This document shows, one piece after another, positions 46,569-55,167 of a stretch of DNA of 64,000 nt. This DNA is from Pelagomonas calceolata. Taxonomy: Eukaryota > Sar > Pelagophyceae > Pelagomonadales > Pelagomonadaceae. The first letter of the stretch is position 1. The number at the start of each line of letters is the position of its first letter. The notes under the pieces are model-generated. The model saw only the letters and a program-made list of their open reading frames with translations, was not told where the DNA came from and ran no database searches. The position numbers were made by a program, and so were the translations under genes. Location: positions 744,001 through 808,000 of the forward strand of contig CAKKNE010000001.1 of assembly GCA_918797485.1 (NCBI GenBank), in the 5' to 3' direction.

Positions 46569-47324
46569 ATGCCGCCGCCCTGGAAGGTAGTTGCCGCCAG
46601 TGCCGCCGCCTGCGCGCTCGCCGTATGGCTCCTCGTCGACGACGACGAAAACGAGGACGACGAGAACGCGCGGCAGCTCTGTGAGCTCTGCCTCGACAGA
46701 CCCGAGGATGAGGAAACGGACATGACCTTCGGGCTCTGCTACCAGTGCGGCCGTATGCACTGTTCCACTTGTCGCAAGAAGATGATGATGGCACAAATGC
46801 AAAAGGTCCAACTCAACGAGCCAAAAATGTTCGGCGCCAAGTGCCCCTGGTGCCGCTCGCCGATGGAGTCGGCGACGCCTCGTTATTTATTACTACGGGA
46901 ATTACTCGAGCGGAGGCCGAAGGGACGCCACGTCAAGCACTGCTTGTTCGAATGCGCGGTCATGCGGGAAATTGGGCTAGGATGCAACAAGGATATGGCC
47001 GACGCGATCAAAATGCACGAGCAGGCCGCGGCGAGGGGCCATGGCCAGGCCTGTTACCGACTCGGGGGCTTCTACGACGACGGCATCGGCGTCGAGCGGG
47101 ACCCGGCGGCCGCGCTCCGGTGGTACGAACGCGGGCGCGAGCTGGGCGATCCGAACGCGACGGGCTGTTGTGCCTCGGAGGCCACGCGGCACTTTTGTGC
47201 TGTGGCCCGCGCCGAGACCAGAAAACGAGTCGCGTCGCGGCCGTGGGAGCGGACGCCCGAGGACCTCGCCATGGCTGGACTCATCCAGATGGAGGATCCC
47301 GAGGACGATGAACTAGAAACGTAA
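46569..47324 (+). CDS. Membrane-anchored RING-like protein with Sel1 repeats
   Basis: From the ATG at 46569 the protein has 251 residues. A single N-terminal helix (VVAASAAACALAVWLLV) anchors it. An acidic run (DDDENEDDEN) precedes a RING-like zinc site (CELCLDRPEDEETDMTFGLCYQCGRMHCSTCRKKM...FGAKCPWCRSPM). Two Sel1-like repeats follow (about 148-220: KDMADAIKMHEQAAARGHGQACYRLGGFYDDGIGVERDPAAALRWYERGRELGDPNAT), with GIGVERD typical of Sel1/HRD3 proteins. Layout suggests an ER-associated ligase or adaptor, by analogy with HRD-complex proteins. The RING spacing is irregular, so E3 activity is uncertain. Confidence 0.75.
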   Translation: MPPPWKVVAASAAACALAVWLLVDDDENEDDENARQLCELCLDRPEDEETDMTFGLCYQCGRMHCSTCRKKMMMAQMQKVQLNEPKMFGAKCPWCRSPMESATPRYLLLRELLERRPKGRHVKHCLFECAVMREIGLGCNKDMADAIKMHEQAAARGHGQACYRLGGFYDDGIGVERDPAAALRWYERGRELGDPNATGCCASEATRHFCAVARAETRKRVASRPWERTPEDLAMAGLIQMEDPEDDELET

Positions 47325-47392
47325 CGTTGTGATGACATTTACGAATTAGGCGCCGCCGCCAGAGCGAGGGGGGGGGCGCAAGCAAGAGAGAA

Positions 47393-49114
47393 CTACCGAC
47401 GGCGCTTCGCCGGCGCGGGCGCGCGCGCCGGCTCGCCCTCGACCTCGACGCGCGGCAGCCGCCCCGGCGAGTCGCCCCTTCTTTTACGATGCAAGCGCGG
47501 CAAGACCCAGCGCTCCACGGCAGAAAGAGCATCCCCAAAACCGAAGGGCTTGGATATGACGTCGTCGAACGCGAGCGCGATCGCGTCGTCGTCGTCGTCC
47601 AGATCTTGCAAAGCCGCCCGAGAATCGTCGTCGTCGTCCTCGAACTCCTCGCGCGGGAGAGCGGCTGCGGTGACGGCGACGACCGGGGCCGTGGCGCCCG
47701 CCGCCCTTAAACGACGCGCCGCGGCGCATCCACCCATAATCGGCATCGCCAGATCCAGCAAGCACAGTACCACGCACCGCTTCCGGTTCTTGGCGTCGTC
47801 GTGGACCGCTTGGCAGGCTTGTTGGCCGTCGCAGGCCTCTTCCACCAAGACGTCGCCGGCGCAGCCCAAGGACGTTAAAGCTCGTTCCAACGCTCGGACG
47901 TGCAATTTTCTTGCAACTGCGGAGTCATCAACAACGAGGACACAAGGCGTCCGCGGCGTCTCGGACGTCTGCCTATCCAAGAGTTGATCTAAAGCTTTCG
48001 CTCGTTCTCTTCGTTCCGCGTGGAGAAGCATGAGTAAACCGCGCAACCCACCGGCTCGGAGACTAGCGCCGACGCCTTCTGCTAGCTTCAAAGCGGAAGT
48101 GACGGGCTTCGTGCCACTCACCGCACAAGGGCCATGAGGCAGCGCGTGCGCCCACAGTAATTCATGTGCTAAAGATGAGGTAACGGGCCCGCCGATGGTC
48201 CGCATCGACGTCCTTGGACGCGCGTCGTCGTCGGAGGGCGCTTGCACAGCTACCACCGAGACACCTTGCAAGCCCGCGGCCGCGGTAATTGCGGCACCAA
48301 CATCCCCTCCATCGCACAGTACTAAACGAAACCGAGGCCCACTTCTCTCGTCCATCCGTCGTCGACACGACGACGCGTTGGAGAAGCCCTCCACCGCTAA
48401 AGCTCGCGCGATGTTGGCACCAATTGACCGCGCGGCATCTCTCAAAACCTCGACGCACTTTTTTCGTCGTTCCGGATCAGAATCCAACACGGCGACTCCC
48501 ACAACACCGCCCGACAGCCGCCCGTCGGACCGCCGCAACGACGTGACGGAGGCCCACGCCCGCGACTCGCCGATCCGCATCTGACCGAACTGAGGGGACG
48601 GCGGCGCGGAGCCTTCGCTCGACGCGCGCGGTCTCGACGGAGGTCGCGGCGCGTCGGGCTCCGGCGAGAGGAAGGCGAAGGTGCCCGCCGGTGGCGCGGA
48701 TTCGCGCGGCGGCGGCGGCAGGCCGCCGGGCCGCCCGAAGTCCGCCGGGGCCGCGTGTCTCGAAGCGCAGAGGCCCGCGATCTTGGAAAAGGTCGCGCCC
48801 GCGTCATTTACAGAACGCGTCGCGCCGTCGGGGCTCTCCGTCGACACCGAGGGCATGGCGCGCGTCGCCGGCGCGGGCGTCGGCGCGGCGGACGACGGCG
48901 CGACGCGCGTCGCGGGCCGCGCGGCGCCCGCGCGCGGCGAGTCCGACATGGCGCTGGACCGCGCGTCATTCGCGCGCGGCGAGTCCGTCATGGCGCCGCT
49001 GCTTTGGAGATTCGCGCGCGGCGAGTCCGTCATGGCCGTGGGCGGCGGCGGCTCGGGCGCCATGATCTTCCGGTGCGACGGCGACGGCGGGCTCTCGGCC
49101 ATCGCAGAGGCCAT
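47393..49114 (-). CDS. Two-receiver response-regulator-like protein
   Basis: From the ATG at 49114 the protein has 573 residues. The N-terminal 180 residues are disordered and carry repeated DSPRA motifs (TAMTDSPRANLQSSGAMTDSPRANDARSSAMSDSPRAG), possible proline-directed kinase sites. A first receiver-like domain at about 200-308 (VVGVAVLDSDPERRKKCVEVLRDAARSIG...LVLCDGGDVGAAITAA) lacks a phosphorylatable Asp in the normal place. The second receiver at about 385-530 (CVLVVDDSAVARKLHVRALERAL, LCLLDLAMPIMGG, VVAVTAAALPREEF, VISKPFGFGDAL) has the acidic pair, the Asp in LLDLAMP, the Thr and the Lys, so it can accept phosphate. No DNA-binding output domain is seen. The C-terminus is basic. Part of a phosphorelay, partner unknown. 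Confidence 0.82.
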   Translation of the reverse strand: MASAMAESPPSPSHRKIMAPEPPPPTAMTDSPRANLQSSGAMTDSPRANDARSSAMSDSPRAGAARPATRVAPSSAAPTPAPATRAMPSVSTESPDGATRSVNDAGATFSKIAGLCASRHAAPADFGRPGGLPPPPRESAPPAGTFAFLSPEPDAPRPPSRPRASSEGSAPPSPQFGQMRIGESRAWASVTSLRRSDGRLSGGVVGVAVLDSDPERRKKCVEVLRDAARSIGANIARALAVEGFSNASSCRRRMDERSGPRFRLVLCDGGDVGAAITAAAGLQGVSVVAVQAPSDDDARPRTSMRTIGGPVTSSLAHELLWAHALPHGPCAVSGTKPVTSALKLAEGVGASLRAGGLRGLLMLLHAERRERAKALDQLLDRQTSETPRTPCVLVVDDSAVARKLHVRALERALTSLGCAGDVLVEEACDGQQACQAVHDDAKNRKRCVVLCLLDLAMPIMGGCAAARRLRAAGATAPVVAVTAAALPREEFEDDDDDSRAALQDLDDDDDAIALAFDDVISKPFGFGDALSAVERWVLPRLHRKRRGDSPGRLPRVEVEGEPARAPAPAKRRR

Positions 49115-49623
49115 ATCTAAATGAGAATGCACTTTCGGCCGAGTCTGGCCAGCTATTACAAAGCGGGGGCCGTCCTAGGCGCTATTTTTGACGCTGCTCT
49201 AGAAGTGGGATATCGGCGGCATCGGCGTCCCTCGCGCTGGGGATTTCGCTGCTCCCACGGTAGGTGTGGTCGTAGAGATGTATCCCTGCAGCTGCCAAGC
49301 TCGACAGACGTCTAGGCGCAGAGCCAGCGCAGGAAATATCAAGCCGCTCTCCTCCTCCCAAGTTGAGGTCGTTCTAGTCTGGGCAAGCGCGAAAACAGAA
49401 GCCGACCGCTGCGCCCCACGAGTCCCGGGGCGGTCGCAACGGGCACGGATGGCTCGCAAAGAGTTCATTCGTGCGGGTATACACGCTCAAATTCCGGCCG
49501 GCCCAAGCCCTTGGGCAGGGGGCTGCCCGACGCGGTCGGCGCGGGCCGCGCACCAGCCGGCTGCCACCTCCAAGCGCTCACCATAGATCTAGGACGCGAG
49601 CGCCGCCCCACAAAATACCAGTG
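49115..49623. other. Divergent intergenic region
   Basis: No gene is seen in these 509 bp between the two-receiver gene and the CSTPP1-like gene. At about 49371-49390 there is TCTAGTCTGGGCAAGCGCG, a weak partial match to the TCTAGT...GCGCTAGC element form. The CSTPP1 frame is open upstream to about 49471 without a better start. Confidence 0.45.
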
Positions 49624-50625
49624 ATGGCTGCCCTCACGAGCCCCGGAGTCGGTATATCGGTCAACGTGTCCAGGAGAGACAGCCAGGAGTACTTGAGGTT
49701 GCACCAGCTCGAACCTTATCTCGAGGACGCCGCCGTCTACGCCCTCTACGCGGAAGACGACTTAACACATGAGGAGCGTTTGCGCGACTACTTCCGACAA
49801 GTGTTATCATTAGAACACATCTATGGAAGAGAATATACATATGTAAGCAGTACGGCCTGGAATAGACGAGCCTTCGTGGTTGCTTTTCGGAAATGTGTCC
49901 ACCCGCTGCGGGACATGGACCTCACGGTTCCCGACTTCCACCAATTATTGATAGTCATATGCCCGGACTTTCCACGTAGTACATTAGATAGCATCATCCA
50001 CGTCCTCCCAAGGGCGTTACAAAGTGACGGCAAGTTCCACTGCGGCACACTGAGTACTGCCTTCGAGGTCCACTGGTACCATTCGAAGTTTCTGTCGGCA
50101 TTGGATCCCTTCTTCCGGAGACTAGTAAGGATTGATGACGGCGTGGCCGTGCCGACGGGTAAAGAAGAAGGTGAGAGTGCCGCTTTGCCTCTGGCCGATC
50201 TAGAGAAGGCTGTTGTTTATCTCAATGCCACGAAGGGTAAACGGTCGCACCCCGCGGCCATTTCGTGGGAAGTGGTGGAGCAGTGTTTGAATGATGCCGG
50301 GTTCCGGGACGCCGTGTCGTTTCGCCGGCTCTGTCAATGTTTGCTACAGTCCGAGGTGCTCGCGCGGCGCCTGCACACGCCGCCTCTACCTATGCGGAGC
50401 ATGGACCGTATCCATGCTATTTTAACACCGCCGCCCAAACCCTCGGTACCGGAAACGACGGAGGAGGAACCCGTCGTCGAGGAGAAGCCGCCTCTACGAA
50501 AGCGGTCGCTGCGCAAGAAGGTCAACTCGACGATGCGGCTGGCGCTCGCCGCGCGGAAGCGCGAGAACGCCGAGCGCGCGGCGGCGGCCCAAGCGGGCGG
50601 GGGGGGCGGCGCCGACGAGGAGTAG
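49624..50625 (+). CDS. CSTPP1 (C11orf49)-like centriolar/tubulin polyglutamylase regulator
   Basis: From the ATG at 49624 the protein has 333 residues. The region about 15-150 matches the CSTPP1 layout as I remember it: YLRLHQLEPYLEDAAVYALYAEDD..., LRDYFRQVLSLEHIYGREYTYVSSTAWNRRAFVVAFRKCVHPLRD, LTVPDFHQLLIVICPDFPRSTLDSIIHVLP and FEVHWYHSKFLSALDPFFRRL. Animal CSTPP1 sits at centriolar satellites and regulates tubulin polyglutamylation. The tail is Pro/Lys-rich (PPKPSVPETTEEEPVVEEKPPLRKRSLRKKVN) and ends in a Gly run. Its presence suggests retained centriole or flagellar machinery. Family assignment comes from memory of sequence features and needs a profile search. Confidence 0.7.
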   Translation: MAALTSPGVGISVNVSRRDSQEYLRLHQLEPYLEDAAVYALYAEDDLTHEERLRDYFRQVLSLEHIYGREYTYVSSTAWNRRAFVVAFRKCVHPLRDMDLTVPDFHQLLIVICPDFPRSTLDSIIHVLPRALQSDGKFHCGTLSTAFEVHWYHSKFLSALDPFFRRLVRIDDGVAVPTGKEEGESAALPLADLEKAVVYLNATKGKRSHPAAISWEVVEQCLNDAGFRDAVSFRRLCQCLLQSEVLARRLHTPPLPMRSMDRIHAILTPPPKPSVPETTEEEPVVEEKPPLRKRSLRKKVNSTMRLALAARKRENAERAAAAQAGGGGGADEE

Positions 50626-50764
50626 TGTGTAACGTTGTTGTGTTTTCGTCTGAGCGGTCGCGGCGGCGCCCGCGTCGGGGCTCCCCGAGTCGAGCGCCTC
50701 CGGGGCCCACGGCCGCGTTGCCTTCGTTTGAGCGCGGCGACGGCGTCGGGGCCCCGCGGCCGCG

Positions 50765-51965
50765 TTGGCCTGGGTATACTCAGTTTCGCGGCGGCCGCGA
50801 CCGCCGCGCCGCCCGCACGTTGTTGGAACTCCGTCTACTCGTGCTACTCGCCTTGGAGTCCGTGCGGAGAGGTGCGCGAGAGTGACTACGCATGCGCGGA
50901 ACGCTAGTGTGTTACTTTCGCTGGCTCCGCATAACCAGCCAAGTATTTGGCCGCTCGCGGCGACGTTCCACATCGTGACGTTTCTTTGTTTACTGACGTT
51001 GTACCGGAACTGCTCGCTCAAGCCTTTATATGTCATTCTCCTGGCGTTGTTTAACGACCTGACGCTCACGCCCGTCTCGAAGGACTACGCGGACGCGTCG
51101 AAGGACCCCGTGGACCCGCGCCTGAAGCCGATCATCATCCTGGCCGTGGTGTACGCCATCGTCTATGTGGCGGGTTCCTTGATCTATTATGAATTGGCGA
51201 CGAACTCGGGCCTCGAACTTTTATCGAGACACCGCAAACTAAAGTTCGTGACGCGCGAGGGCATCCACCTGTGTCCGTACTGAATCGTCGCGTCGACCTC
51301 CACGCCATCGACGCGACGCCTGCTCGATAGCGCGCCCGGCCGACTCACTGTTTGATTTCCACACAGGCATCCACCAGTGCACGCGCTACGTCCAGGCGGC
51401 GTTGTTTCTGGAGATCGGTTTGTGCGCCGAGTTTCTGATTTTTTCAGCTAGAGCGCCGGGCGTCTTCTTCATGTCGAGACCGAGCCCGTACCTCATGCTG
51501 GGGACGGCCATCGGGGCCATCGTCCTCTCGCTGTTAGTACGCTTCGCCAACGGTTTTGGTGATCTCACGGGCACGGACGTTATTTATTGTTGGATCTACT
51601 CGATCATCATCTTCCTCCTCGCGGACTGCGCGAAGCTGATATTTATTGCCTCGTTCCACATCACGAGCGGCGTCTTGGAGGAGCTCCCCGACGACCACGA
51701 GGCTCATGATGCAGAGGAGCACATCGACGACGACCACAAGGAGCTCCTCCAGGGCAAGCGCGGCTCGGTCCACAAGCGGCCGAAGGTCGCGGCGACGAAC
51801 CCCGGCGGCCTCAAGGGCCTGCTCACGCACGGCAACACGCGCGACGCGGGCATGGCCATCTACCCGTCGCTCGAGGACGCGTCCTTCACGCACTTAACTG
51901 GCCCGCAGAAGGTCGCGAAGCGCGCGCAGCGCCGGTCGTCGCGCGGCAGCGTCGTGTCCTACTAG
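50765..51965 (+). pseudogene. C-terminal (M5-M10) fragment of a PMA-type proton ATPase, two exons
   Basis: Exon 1 (to 51260) and exon 2 (51367-51965) join in phase 1 and read as the end of a plasma-membrane P-type H+-ATPase: WPLAATFHIVTFLCLLTLYRNCSLKPLYVILLALFNDLTLTPVSKDY (M5-M6), LKPIIILAVVYAIVYVAGSLIYY (M7), YVQAALFLEIGLCAEFLIFSARAPG (M8), YLMLGTAIGAIVLSLLVRFANGFG (M9), VIYCWIYSIIIFLLADCAKLIFI (M10), then an acidic and basic regulatory tail. The nucleotide-binding, phosphorylation and actuator domains and M1-M4 are missing, and only 139 bp separate it from the upstream gene. Exon 1 has no ATG. It is either a decapitated duplicate or the second half of a gene assembled elsewhere. The intact splicing and frame suggest it is young or still used. 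Confidence 0.65.
51261..51366 (+). mobile_element. Introner element in ATPase fragment with perfect 8-bp duplication
   Basis: The 106-bp intron starts GCATCCAC (51261-51268), and exon 2 starts with the same GCATCCAC (51367-51374). The 3' end is TGATTTCCACACAG and the 5' end keeps only CTGTGT. By the duplication model the donor is GC; a GT donor at 51272 (after CTGT) is also in frame and would insert four residues. Reverse complement shares a core of TCGAGCAGG, GTCGCGTCGATGGCGT and GGTCGACGCG with the 54827 introner. Confidence 0.9.
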
Positions 51966-52186
51966 GTGCGCGGCGGCGCGCCTTTCTCCCCTTATATCCC
52001 CGATCCCTTCCCCTGACGCCCCGTAGTAATCTGAGGTGTCCTTTCGCATTTCTCTGGCTCCGCAACCCGCGTGGGATGGGCTCGCGTCGACAGGGCTTCG
52101 TCGTAACTACGCGTACAGCGCCAGCTCGCGTTGCATGCATCTCCGAGACGCAGCGGCGTCTGTGACCGCGCACGCTGCCCGCAACC

Positions 52187-53098
52187 ATGACGCAGGTGAC
52201 CCGGGCTGCCCGGCGACTCACTAGAGAGGAGGAGCATGAATTCCTGCCATATAATGACCCTTCGCTCCCCGGTTTGTTGAATCAGAGGCCGCTCACGCCT
52301 GCTGTGCACGCATGGCTTCAGACGTACCACGTCGACGACTACTATGGGCGCGACGGCGCCGGGACACTGCTTTCGTTCATCGTCCACGGCGAGATGTATA
52401 CTAGTGCCGCCGCCATCCCGAAGGCAGAGCTCGTCTCGTTAGCCCGCGACCTGCTAGCCCGGGGGGCGGACCCAAATGCAGGTAAGAACGGCGCAATTCT
52501 GATAGAGGCATGCACTGGCCTCGCCCCAGATGTTATGGTCCCCCTGCTTTGTGAGGCGGGGGCCGACCCTAACACGACGAAGGACCACAAAGGTCGTACT
52601 GCACTAGCGTTCGTGCTGCGGGAGGTATTAAAAGCGCAAATTTCCTGCGGCGTCACGGCGCCAGTTGGTATGAAGACACACTGGTCAGAGCTCGACACAC
52701 TTGAACTGGTCAGAGCTTTGCTGCGCAGCGGCGCCCAGTTGGACGCGATCGAGAACTCCGGTGACTCAAGCCTGGAGTACCCCTTCGTAGACGACCAGGG
52801 CCGCTTCGTCCGAGGCCCGCTGTCGGCCGAATCAATCCTGCGCAGCTACGATATTTACATTCCCTACGAACATACGAATACGAGTCAACTCCCCGAGATC
52901 AAGCGTCTGGTCGCCGGCGTCCGCGCGGCCAAAGGGTCCTACGCGCGCTACGTGAAAAAGGAGCTCCTGGTCCTTCGCGCGCTCGTGCGGAAGCGCCGCG
53001 CGACGATCGCCGACGACAACCAACGAACGGCCTTCGACATACTGGCCCGGAGCCCCGACGAGATTGCCTGGCGCATCCTGGGGTTCAAGCGCTGGTAG
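52187..53098 (+). CDS. Ankyrin-like family protein B (paralogue of 30612-31691)
   Basis: The 303-residue protein repeats the layout of the 30612 gene: LTREEEHEFLPYNDPSLPGLLNQRPLTPAVHAWLQTYHVDDYYG at the N-terminus, ankyrin-like helices in the middle (ARDLLARGADPNAGKNGAILIEACTG, LLCEAGADPNTTKDHKGRTALAFVLRE), and the tail GVRAAKGSYARYVKKELLVLRALVRKRRA...QRTAFDILARSPDEIAWRILGF. The front parts of the two genes share only the pattern, whereas the tail is conserved even at the DNA level. It is not recognised as a named family. The stop is followed directly by a minisatellite-like 3' region. Confidence 0.75.
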   Translation: MTQVTRAARRLTREEEHEFLPYNDPSLPGLLNQRPLTPAVHAWLQTYHVDDYYGRDGAGTLLSFIVHGEMYTSAAAIPKAELVSLARDLLARGADPNAGKNGAILIEACTGLAPDVMVPLLCEAGADPNTTKDHKGRTALAFVLREVLKAQISCGVTAPVGMKTHWSELDTLELVRALLRSGAQLDAIENSGDSSLEYPFVDDQGRFVRGPLSAESILRSYDIYIPYEHTNTSQLPEIKRLVAGVRAAKGSYARYVKKELLVLRALVRKRRATIADDNQRTAFDILARSPDEIAWRILGFKRW

Positions 53099-53130
53099 TT
53101 GCCTTCCCAGATCGCTCGTCGTCCGCGACT

Positions 53131-53326
53131 GAGCCAATTCCGCACTGCTCTTCGTGAGCCATACCGCACTGCTCTTCGTGAGCCATCCGCACATCCGCAC
53201 ATCCGCAAAGCTCGTACTGAGCCATCCGCATCGCTCTTCGTGAGCCAAACCGCAAAGCTTGTACCGAGCACATCTGTAAAGTTTGTACTCGTACTGAGCC
53301 ACACCGCACCGCTCTCCGTGATCCAA
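53131..53326. repeat. Degenerate minisatellite, about 24-bp units
   Basis: Seven imperfect units begin GAGCCA or GAGCAC and mostly end CTCTTCGT or TTGTACT; units are about 23-39 bp. Examples are GAGCCATACCGCACTGCTC at 53157 and GAGCCATCCGCATCGCTC at 53219. It lies just after the 53098 stop and probably falls in the 3' UTR. Antisense open frames over it encode repeats such as WLTKSSA and AHEEQCG, with no independent support for coding. Confidence 0.85.
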
Positions 53327-53788
53327 ATCCCCTCCCCACGCGTCCTAAATTGAACTTGGATGAGCATTGTAGTCTGGGTGTCACTCCCGAGTCGCGCGCG
53401 CGCCGGTCTACCACTGGTAACTAACAGCGAGAAGAACGCCCGGTCCTTTTCTTTCTCGTGTATACCGTTCCCCTCTCTATTATCGATGCGTCCGCCCAGA
53501 GTTGTATAGCGTACATAGACGCACTTAGCTTCAGCTTGGTCAGCCTGATGCTAAGCTGATGCACGGCCACTGAGCGCCCTGAACTACACTATACGCGACC
53601 TCATTTATCGCTACACGTTGCTGCGGCTGCCAGAACAGCAGCACTGCGACGTGTGCTGCACATTAATTGCATTTGCAGGCAGTGGCAAGCCCAGCAGTGG
53701 CTGAACGCTGTGCAACAGGCCCTGCTCAGCAATCACGCTACGAAAGGCGATGCATTTATTGCAACGGAGCACCGCACGACGAAAGGCG
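53327..53788. other. Intergenic region with duplicated start segment
   Basis: The 462 bp between the minisatellite and the oxygenase hold no clear gene. At 53740-53765 and 53779-53804 a 26-bp unit (ACGAAAGGCGATGCAT...ATTGCAAC) is repeated 39 bp apart with one mismatch. Each copy contains ATG in the same reading frame, giving alternative starts at 53750 and 53789. Confidence 0.6.
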
Positions 53789-55157
53789 ATGCATATATTG
53801 CAACTCGTGAGCCTGGCACTGCTGCAGCACGCCGCAGCGTTGCAGCTGCCTTGCTCGCCGCGGAGAATTGGCCCGCTCGCCGCCTCACCCGTCTGCGAAT
53901 TGCAAGACGACGGTCCAGAGCTTGACACCAACGCCGCAGCAACACTACAAAGAGCGGGCCTGAACACGCCGGCTGCGGACGCGCTCGTGTTACGAGGGAT
54001 TGATTTCGAGGACGACGGCGACACGCTCGAAGCACTAGAAGCCTACGAGGGCGCCGTCGAATTGGACCCGAATCACCCCGATGCGCTGTTCCGGCTTGGC
54101 GCACTCAATGTGCAGTTCGGCCTTACGGAAGACGCACGAGACCTATTCCATCGTGCGTTGGATGCGGACCCGGACCACTCCGCGGCGGCGGCGTGCCTGC
54201 ACCTTCTACAAGACGTCGACGCGACCGAGCTCGACGCGCAGCACGCGGCGTCGATCGAGGCCGCGCGTGCCGAGGACGACGCCGTCGAGGAAGAGGTGGA
54301 CCTCGTGCCCGTCGACGTCGCGCGACGGACGGCCGTCAAGCGGATCCCGCGCTTCCTGACCGATGCAGAAATCGACGAATTGACAGCGACGGCCACGGCC
54401 GTCGAGGCCGACGTCGGAGCGGTGCAGCGCCCGACGCGCGGCGGCGGCTGGTCTACGGTCTACCTCAACGCGGAACTGGGACGGCGGCTGCCGTGGTTAC
54501 GGGAGCGGGTCTTCGCCGCGGCGTCCGAGGCGGATCAGGAATTGTGGGGCGGTATACTAGAGGGCAAGGCCGTGAACCTGCGCTGCGCCGAGTATCACAC
54601 GGTAACGCCGCCCGGGAACCTAGCCTTCGAACGGCACTACGACCACGGGTCCCTGATTACCATAGACATCATGCTCTCGGACGCGACGGCCTTCGACGGC
54701 GGCGCCTTCGCGACGTCGGAGCCGGGCGACTACATGCTTCAACATCCGTTCGAGAAAGGGGACCTGCTCCTCTTCCTGAGCCACAAGTACCACTGCGTCT
54801 CACCTGTTGAGAGTGGTACTAGGAACGTGTCTGCCTGTGTGGAAATCAACCAGTGTGTCGGGTGCATCATCACGTGGCCGCGCTGGCTCCGTCGAGCGGC
54901 GAGGAACCTGCATCGCCACGCCATCGAGCAGGTGTCGCGTCGATGGCGTGGTGGTCGACGCGGCGATTCAGGACGAACGCGCCGAAAATTTGATTTCCAC
55001 ACAGGTACTCGTCGCCGAGTTGTGGGAGGGCGACGAGCGCGAACCCGCGGACGGGCGGTGCGACCAGCGGTACGGTGCACGCGCGCCCGACGCACCCACG
55101 GTCGACCGAAGAGATCAACCCTCCGGGCAGGACGTTTTCTCCGGATTGAATTCATAA
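53789..55157 (+). CDS. TPR and 2OG-Fe(II) oxygenase (prolyl-4-hydroxylase-like), two exons
   Basis: Exons 53789-54826 and 55005-55157 join in phase 0 to 396 residues. A signal peptide (MHILQLVSLALLQHAAALQ) is followed by two or three TPRs (about 60-130: ALVLRGIDFEDDGDTLEALEAYEGAVELDPNHPDALFRLG). The double-stranded beta-helix oxygenase domain has the HxD iron site in ERHYDHGS (His about 283, Asp about 285), SDATAFDGGAFAT, and the distal His with the 2-oxoglutarate-binding Arg in HKYHCVSPVESGTR. Exon 2 restores NVLVAELW. It probably hydroxylates proline or another residue in ER proteins. Two in-frame ATGs exist because of a 39-bp duplication; 53789 gives the better signal peptide. Confidence 0.85.
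54827..55004 (+). mobile_element. Introner element in the oxygenase gene, perfect 14-bp inverted ends
   Basis: The 178-bp GT-AG intron has CTGTGTGGAAATCA after its first 8 bases and TGATTTCCACACAG at its 3' end, exact inverted repeats. The flanking 8-mers (GTGTCTGC and GTACTCGT) no longer match. The interior carries CACGCCATCGAGCAGG, TGTCGCGTCGATGGCGTGG and GGTCGACGCGGCGATTCAGG in this gene's sense, the opposite orientation to the 51261 copy. It is the longest of the four. Confidence 0.9.
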
Positions 55158-55167
55158 CATGTGTACT

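Noticed and set aside
52832-53326. Minus-strand frame with WLTKSSA repeats
   Set aside because: It is translation of the minisatellite and the antisense of the ankyrin-like gene; there is no start or domain support.
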